Shown here piece by piece: positions 6,575 through 9,931 of a stretch of 9,931 nucleotides of DNA. The stretch covers positions 1 to 9,931 of the forward strand of contig JAUXST010000444.1 in the NCBI GenBank assembly GCA_030679805.1. The letters run 5' to 3'. The translations under genes were made by a program, and so were the position numbers. The notes below the pieces were generated by a model, which was not told the origin of the DNA, ran no database searches, and saw only the letters and a list, made by a program, of their open reading frames with translations. This stretch comes from Reyranella sp. Lineage in GTDB: Bacteria; Pseudomonadota; Alphaproteobacteria; Reyranellales; Reyranellaceae. Each line of letters opens with the position of its first letter. The first letter of the stretch is position 1.

Positions 6575-8116
6575 ATGGCTGATGGGGAGACAGCTACGCA
6601 ATCGGTGCCGCTCGACAGCGGCCTCTTGGCGTTTGTCTCCCTTCTGCGCTTTCTTGGCCAGCCTGCCGACGCGGCGCAACTCCGGCATCAGTTCGCTCCG
6701 GACGGCGAGAGTTTCACCGTCGATCACATCCTGCGCGCCGCCAAGAGGCTGGGCGTCAAGGCACGGCGCGAGCGCACCAAGCCGGAGCGGCTGGAGAAGG
6801 CTGCCCTGCCGGCCATCGCGCTGCTCAATGACGGTTCCTTTACACTTCTGGCACGTGCTGCCCCTGACCGCGTCCTGCTGCAACCGCCGGGATCGGGCGC
6901 GACGTCGACTGTCGTGGTGGCTCTGGCCGCCGGCACGGCCGTGGGCGTGGGCTCCGATACTCTGGCAGGCTTCGAGAACATCGTCGGCGGAACGGGCGGC
7001 GATCAGCTGTCGGGTACCGACGGCGTCAATATTGTCAGCGGTGGGACGGGTAACGACCAGTTGAACGGCAGCGGTGGCAACGACGAGCTGTATGGTGAAG
7101 CCGGCGACGATGTACTGAACGGCGGAGCGGACAACGACATACTGGATGGCGGCAATGGCACCGACATGCTCGTCGGTGGCGCCGGCGACGACGTTCTGCT
7201 GGGTGGCGACGGCAACGATACGGTCATCGGCGGAGTTGGCGACGATACGCTGGATGGCGGGGAGGGCATGGACACCGCCGACTACAGCGCGGTCACTGTC
7301 GGTATCACGGCCGACCTGGAAGCGGGAACGGCGACGGGCGATGGCAGCGATGCGCTGCGGCATATCGAGATCGTGATTGGCGGTTCCGGCGATGACACCC
7401 TGAAGGCCGGAGTTAGCGGCAACACGTTGAACGGCGGAGCCGGTAACGACACGCTTACCGGCGGCGACGGCAACGACGTGTTGACTGGCGGTGCAGGTAA
7501 CGACGCGCTGGATGGTGGAGCCGGGACGGACACGGCGGACTACAGTGCCATTGGCACTGCAGTGACGGTAAATCTCACGAGCGGGACGGCGACGGGTGAC
7601 GGCACGGACACGCTGATTGGCATCGAGAATGTGATCGGCGGCTCGGGCAACGACACGCTGACGGGAAGTTCGGCGGCCAATGTCCTTTCAGGTGGTGTGG
7701 GCGACGACACGCTGAACGGTGGTTCGGGCGTTGATGCCGCGGACTACAGCGCGTCGACGGCGGCCCTTCACGTCGATCTGACGATCACGACCGGCCAGGT
7801 GACGGGTGAGGGTGCGGATACGCTGATCGGGATCGAGCGGGTCACCGGTGGCTCGGGCAACGACGTGCTGATTGGCAACAGCGGCACCAATATCCTCAAG
7901 GGTGGGGCTGGCGACGACACCCTGACTGGTGGTGCCGGCACGGACACGTTGGACGGAGGTGCCGGGACGGATGCGGCGGACTACAGTGCGGTAACGGCAA
8001 CGACGCAGTCCAGGCGTCGGCGACTGATGGATCCGATACCGTCTCATTCTTGTCCGGCGTTGCTTACGATCAACTCTGGTTCACGCACTCGAACAATGAC
8101 CTTGTCGTGTCAGTGA
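6575..8116 (+). CDS. RTX calcium-binding repeat protein with HlyB-like C39-like N-domain (frameshifted at 3' end)
   Basis: 513 residues as read. Residues 13-105 closely follow the peptidase-C39-like domain at the N-terminus of type I secretion ATPases such as HlyB: DSGLLAFVSLLRFLG (14-28), LRHQF (36-40), ILRAAKRLGVKAR (52-64), LPAIALLNDG (78-87). The catalytic Cys is Ser15 and the His is absent, as expected for a non-proteolytic substrate-binding domain. From ~112 onward come RTX modules: GGxGNDxLxGG nonapeptides that bind Ca2+, with DYSA boundaries at 236, 322, 390 and 469. No transporter membrane or ATPase domain follows, and no hydrophobic pore-forming region. After Ser471 the frame slips. 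The last ~40 residues are out-of-frame, and the true C-terminal domain lies in the +2 frame (7990-8343). As read, the product lacks a secretion signal. ATG 6575 is supported by the upstream purine-rich site. Confidence 0.85.
   Translation: MADGETATQSVPLDSGLLAFVSLLRFLGQPADAAQLRHQFAPDGESFTVDHILRAAKRLGVKARRERTKPERLEKAALPAIALLNDGSFTLLARAAPDRVLLQPPGSGATSTVVVALAAGTAVGVGSDTLAGFENIVGGTGGDQLSGTDGVNIVSGGTGNDQLNGSGGNDELYGEAGDDVLNGGADNDILDGGNGTDMLVGGAGDDVLLGGDGNDTVIGGVGDDTLDGGEGMDTADYSAVTVGITADLEAGTATGDGSDALRHIEIVIGGSGDDTLKAGVSGNTLNGGAGNDTLTGGDGNDVLTGGAGNDALDGGAGTDTADYSAIGTAVTVNLTSGTATGDGTDTLIGIENVIGGSGNDTLTGSSAANVLSGGVGDDTLNGGSGVDAADYSASTAALHVDLTITTGQVTGEGADTLIGIERVTGGSGNDVLIGNSGTNILKGGAGDDTLTGGAGTDTLDGGAGTDAADYSAVTATTQSRRRRLMDPIPSHSCPALLTINSGSRTRTMTLSCQ
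6953..7990 (+). repeat. Tandem RTX modules (~85-residue superrepeat of nonapeptides)
   Basis: Coding repeat at two scales. The short unit is the 9-residue GGxGxDxLx (27 bases). The larger unit runs from a DTLxGIExVIGGSGNDTL entry strand, through 2-6 nonapeptides, to a TDxADYSA exit. Entries are at residues 127, 258, 344 and 414; exits are at 236, 322, 390 and 469. At DNA level, copies such as 7638 and 7848 share long near-identical stretches, making slippage and unequal recombination likely. Confidence 0.85.
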
Positions 8117-8343
8117 TCGGGCAGGGCCAGAACGTAACAATCGCCAATTGGTATGCATCGACCGACAACCGTGTAGGCCAGATCGTGGCAGGCGATGGAT
8201 ACGCTGTCGGTGCTGCAGGGGCTGAGCAGTTGGTTCAGGCAATGGCATCGTTCACGCCTCCAGCAGCTGGTCAGACGACGTTGCCGTCTAGTCTCGCGAG
8301 CAGTTTGGCGCCCGCACTCGCTGCCAACTGGCAACACACTTAG
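7990..8343 (+). pseudogene. Out-of-frame C-terminal RTX/type I secretion domain of the same gene
   Basis: Read in the frame two bases ahead of the main RTX frame, this stretch gives GNGNDAVQASATDG, then VSFLSGVAYDQLWFTHSNN and a C-terminal segment with LVQAMASFTPPAAGQTTLP and LAPALAANWQ. That is the standard C-terminal capping and secretion domain of large RTX proteins, about 117 residues, ending at TAG 8341-8343. It has no start of its own with a ribosome site; a TTG at 8050 is the only candidate. It is best read as the severed tail of the upstream gene. One added base (or two removed) near 7985-7992 would restore a single ~589-residue protein. The cause could be a mutation after acquisition, recombination between repeats, or a sequencing error. 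Confidence 0.85.
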
Positions 8344-8388
8344 ACGCGCCGACCTAAGAAGAAAAAACCCAACGATGTAGGCAAAACG

Positions 8389-9267
8389 ATGAAATCGCTA
8401 ATCAAATCCCTGGTCGTTGGCTTGTTCGCGTGGATTGTTTCCTCTCCAGGCGGTGCTCAATCGGTGGGCCCACAAGACGAGGAGCGGAATGTCGATCGTG
8501 AGCAGGTGTGGCGAATCCCGGCGGCGGGTGGAGCCCCATTGATGCTTGCCACGGTGATGCGTCCACGGGGGGAGGCAAGGTCGCCGCTGGTAGTCATCAA
8601 TCACGGGTCACCCGCCGATAACTCGGTGCGACCGCGCATGGACAGGCCACGCTACTCGATACTTTCCTCATGGTTCGTTTCTCGCGGTTATGTCGTCGTG
8701 CTGCCTATGCGTCGCGGCTACGGCGCCACCGGTGGCACGTGGGCGGAGAACTACGGCTCGTGCGAGAATCCCGACTATGCTGGTGCTGGATTGCAGACTG
8801 CGTCGGATATCAAGGCTGCAATTGACTACATGCGCGCGCAGCCATTCGTAAAGGCTGATCGAACAATTGTCGTCGGTCAGTCGGCGGGCGGCTGGGGAAC
8901 TGTAGCGCTGTCTAGTCTCAATCCTTCCGGCGTATCGGGCATGATCAATTTTGCCGGTGGGCGCGGTGGTCATCAGAAACTGAAAGGTGGTGGGGTCGGC
9001 AATTGCGCGTCCAATGCCTTGATAAGTGCTGCGGCTAGATATGGAGCGACAGCTCGCGTCCCCATGCTCTGGATTTACGCTGCGAATGACAGTTTTTTTG
9101 AGCCCAATCTCGTGCGCCGAATGGCGGAAGCCTACAACGGCGCTGGCGGCCGTGCGACTTATCAGGCTGTAGGTCCGAATGGGAACGATGGACACAATCT
9201 AGCCAGCAGCAGCAAGGGTTCTTCTGTTTGGTCGCCGTTGGTCGAAGGGTTCCTTTCTGGTCTTTGA
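8389..9267 (+). CDS. Secreted alpha/beta hydrolase (dienelactone hydrolase-like)
   Basis: 292 residues. Residues 1-23 are a Sec signal peptide: two early Lys, a hydrophobic core LVVGLFAWIV and a likely cut after GGA (23/24), so the enzyme is probably periplasmic or exported. The alpha/beta-hydrolase fold follows: oxyanion-loop HG at 72-73, nucleophile elbow VVGQSAGGWG with Ser165, Asp234 in YAANDSFF and His269 in DGHN complete the triad. Cys125 and Cys206 could form a disulfide. Substrate is unknown; an ester or peptide-like bond is expected. The ATG lies 45 bases after the RTX stop with a poor Shine-Dalgarno, so it may be translated from the RTX transcript or weakly. It is complete, unlike the RTX gene before it. 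Confidence 0.88.
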   Translation: MKSLIKSLVVGLFAWIVSSPGGAQSVGPQDEERNVDREQVWRIPAAGGAPLMLATVMRPRGEARSPLVVINHGSPADNSVRPRMDRPRYSILSSWFVSRGYVVVLPMRRGYGATGGTWAENYGSCENPDYAGAGLQTASDIKAAIDYMRAQPFVKADRTIVVGQSAGGWGTVALSSLNPSGVSGMINFAGGRGGHQKLKGGGVGNCASNALISAAARYGATARVPMLWIYAANDSFFEPNLVRRMAEAYNGAGGRATYQAVGPNGNDGHNLASSSKGSSVWSPLVEGFLSGL

Positions 9268-9664
9268 TGAGTATCGCCGAACAAGTTCCTGGCGGTTGAA
9301 ACCCTGCTTCGATGAAAAATTTCAGATTGCTTAGAGAAAATGTGAGGTTGGACGACATTCGCAACGAACTGCGAATTTCGGATCTTTAGGTCGATCAGGA
9401 TATGTTACCTGGGCGGCCGGCAACATATTCAGGTACGTCTCGTATTCAGCTGCGAACGAACCAGAAAGTATCTGGGAAGCACTATAGAGACGTACAAGAA
9501 GCGCGTGATTTGGACAAAAGGGCATCGCACAAATGAAGATTTGGAGCTATTTCTCGTAACCAGGACCCGAACTACTGTCGCGTTCCTTAATGTGGGTATG
9601 GATGCGGGTACGCTACAAGCTGTCGCAGATGATTTGCTAAGTGTTTCAAGCACTTGCCCGCTCA
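9268..9664. other. Gene-poor right end of the island
   Basis: About 400 AT-richer bases without a gene I can support. Short open stretches exist on the plus strand: 25 codons from 9312, 44 codons from 9402 in the same frame after a stop, and one from 9505 that runs through the attachment site. None matches a family I recognise and none has a convincing ribosome site. AAGTG (9639-9643) and CACTT (9651-9655) form a small hairpin just before the right attachment site. The stretch is probably decayed island DNA. Confidence 0.5.
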
Positions 9665-9687
9665 GTTCGATTCCGTCTCGGGCACCA
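9665..9687 (+). repeat. Right attachment site (attR), partial tRNA-Thr duplicate
   Basis: GTTCGATTCCGTCTCGGG (9665-9682) is identical to tRNA-Thr bases 3058-3075, followed by CACCA. One G of the acceptor-stem run is missing compared with the tRNA. No other part of a tRNA surrounds it, so it is a direct-repeat scar of integration and marks the right end of the island. Confidence 0.85.
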
Positions 9688-9809
9688 CCTGCTTTGCAGC
9701 GCTTGCAAGTGATTGCCAGTGGTTTTCAGACCGCAGATTGACGCCGACCGACCCTGCCGCTTCCGCCGAGGGCTGATGGACGATAGCTCGCTTCTCGGGG
9801 CCGATCTGC

Positions 9810-9931
9810 TCAGCTGGCGAGAATGCCTTCGACGATCTCCTGTACGTTGAGGGCGTCCGCCAGCGTCGCGAGGTGATGCGGCTCGCCACGGGCGAGTTTT
9901 GCCACGCCTTCGAGCTGGCGCTTCAGGGCCA
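9810..9931 (-). CDS. C-terminal end of a probable Gfo/Idh/MocA-family oxidoreductase (5' part beyond window)
   Basis: Only the last 39 codons and TGA (9810-9812) are present. They read LKRQLEGVAKLARGEPHHLA followed by TLADALNVQEIVEGILAS. This resembles the end of Gfo/Idh/MocA dehydrogenases, where a helix binding region F/L-xxxVxxxxxGxP is followed by AL-x-VxEIVExI. Strong GC-rich third positions mark it as resident chromosome, just outside the island's right attachment site. With so little sequence the family call is tentative, although the reading frame is convincing. Confidence 0.6.
   Translation of the reverse strand, partial: ALKRQLEGVAKLARGEPHHLATLADALNVQEIVEGILAS

Larger units (their letters stand above)
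3058..9687. mobile_element. tRNA-Thr-integrated genomic island (~6.6 kb), integrase degraded
   Basis: The left boundary is the 3' end of tRNA-Thr. The right boundary is a second copy of that tRNA end at 9665-9687. An integrase N-terminus starts 166 bases after the tRNA, reading away from it, the usual arrangement for P4-type elements. Cargo is a PRTase/propeller/HlyC-like fusion, an Asp/Asn hydroxylase-family gene, a frameshifted RTX gene with an HlyB-like N-terminus, and a secreted hydrolase. The DNA inside is visibly less GC-rich than the flanks, especially at 9270-9660 and 3090-3300. With only ~26 integrase codons left, it cannot mobilise itself. The boundaries are well supported; that one event brought in all the cargo is inferred. 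Confidence 0.85.

Noticed and set aside
6494..7363. A 289-codon minus-strand open frame opposite the RTX gene, with Val/Ala/Thr periodic sequence.
   Set aside because: Its periodicity is the complement of the RTX nonapeptide repeats; it has no family resemblance of its own.
6953..7990. Regularly spaced short repeats that might suggest a CRISPR array.
   Set aside because: The repeats are degenerate, in frame, 27 bases long without unique spacers, and encode GGxGxDxLx calcium-binding motifs.
7982..8000. Programmed ribosomal frameshifting as an explanation for the RTX frame break.
   Set aside because: No slippery heptamer, homopolymer run or downstream pseudoknot is apparent at the junction; mutation, repeat recombination or sequencing error is simpler.
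9505..9741. A 78-codon plus-strand open frame running across the right attachment site.
   Set aside because: It starts with a non-ATG codon lacking a ribosome site, spans the island boundary, and resembles nothing I know.

Overview
The window looks like a GC-rich proteobacterial chromosome, most likely an alphaproteobacterium. This is inferred from codon use and gene types; no rRNA or other strong marker is present. A small genomic island has inserted into a tRNA gene.

Left flank (1-2886, all minus strand): a compact catabolic operon read leftwards. It runs LctP-family permease, then a beta-hydroxyacid dehydrogenase of the 3-hydroxyisobutyrate dehydrogenase family, then a glutathione S-transferase cut by the window edge. 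The gaps are 47 and 10 bases, so these are probably co-transcribed. Uptake and oxidation of a small hydroxy-acid is a reasonable guess.

Island (about 3058-9687): a tRNA-Thr(CGU) with encoded CCA is followed by a clear intrinsic terminator and the first ~26 codons of a P4-type tyrosine integrase, which then breaks off. Some 6.6 kb further on, the 3' end of the same tRNA recurs (18 identical bases, then CACCA after a one-base deletion). These are the expected left and right attachment sites, so the intervening DNA was acquired and, with its integrase destroyed, is probably stranded.

Island cargo: a leftward pair and a rightward pair of genes diverge from a ~240-base regulatory gap. Leftward is a 740-residue three-domain protein (orotate-phosphoribosyltransferase-like domain, PQQ-type beta-propeller, and a C-terminal domain closely matching HlyC, the RTX-toxin lysine acyltransferase). 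It is followed by a small aspartyl/asparaginyl beta-hydroxylase-family protein. Rightward is an RTX gene whose first ~100 residues resemble the C39-like domain of the type I secretion ATPase HlyB. It runs straight into calcium-binding nonapeptide repeats and is frameshifted just before its C-terminal secretion domain. Then comes a secreted alpha/beta hydrolase.

The cargo therefore looks like a remnant or offshoot of an RTX toxin/type I secretion locus: an acyltransferase domain, a transporter-derived domain, RTX repeats and two possible modifying or hydrolytic enzymes, but no ABC transporter, HlyD or TolC. The HlyC-like domain keeps the catalytic Asp but has Tyr where HlyC has its catalytic His. 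The domain fusion and the hydroxylase/RTX pairing are the most unusual features.

Right flank (9688-9931): an ordinary chromosomal gene end, the C-terminus of a probable Gfo/Idh/MocA-type oxidoreductase on the minus strand.
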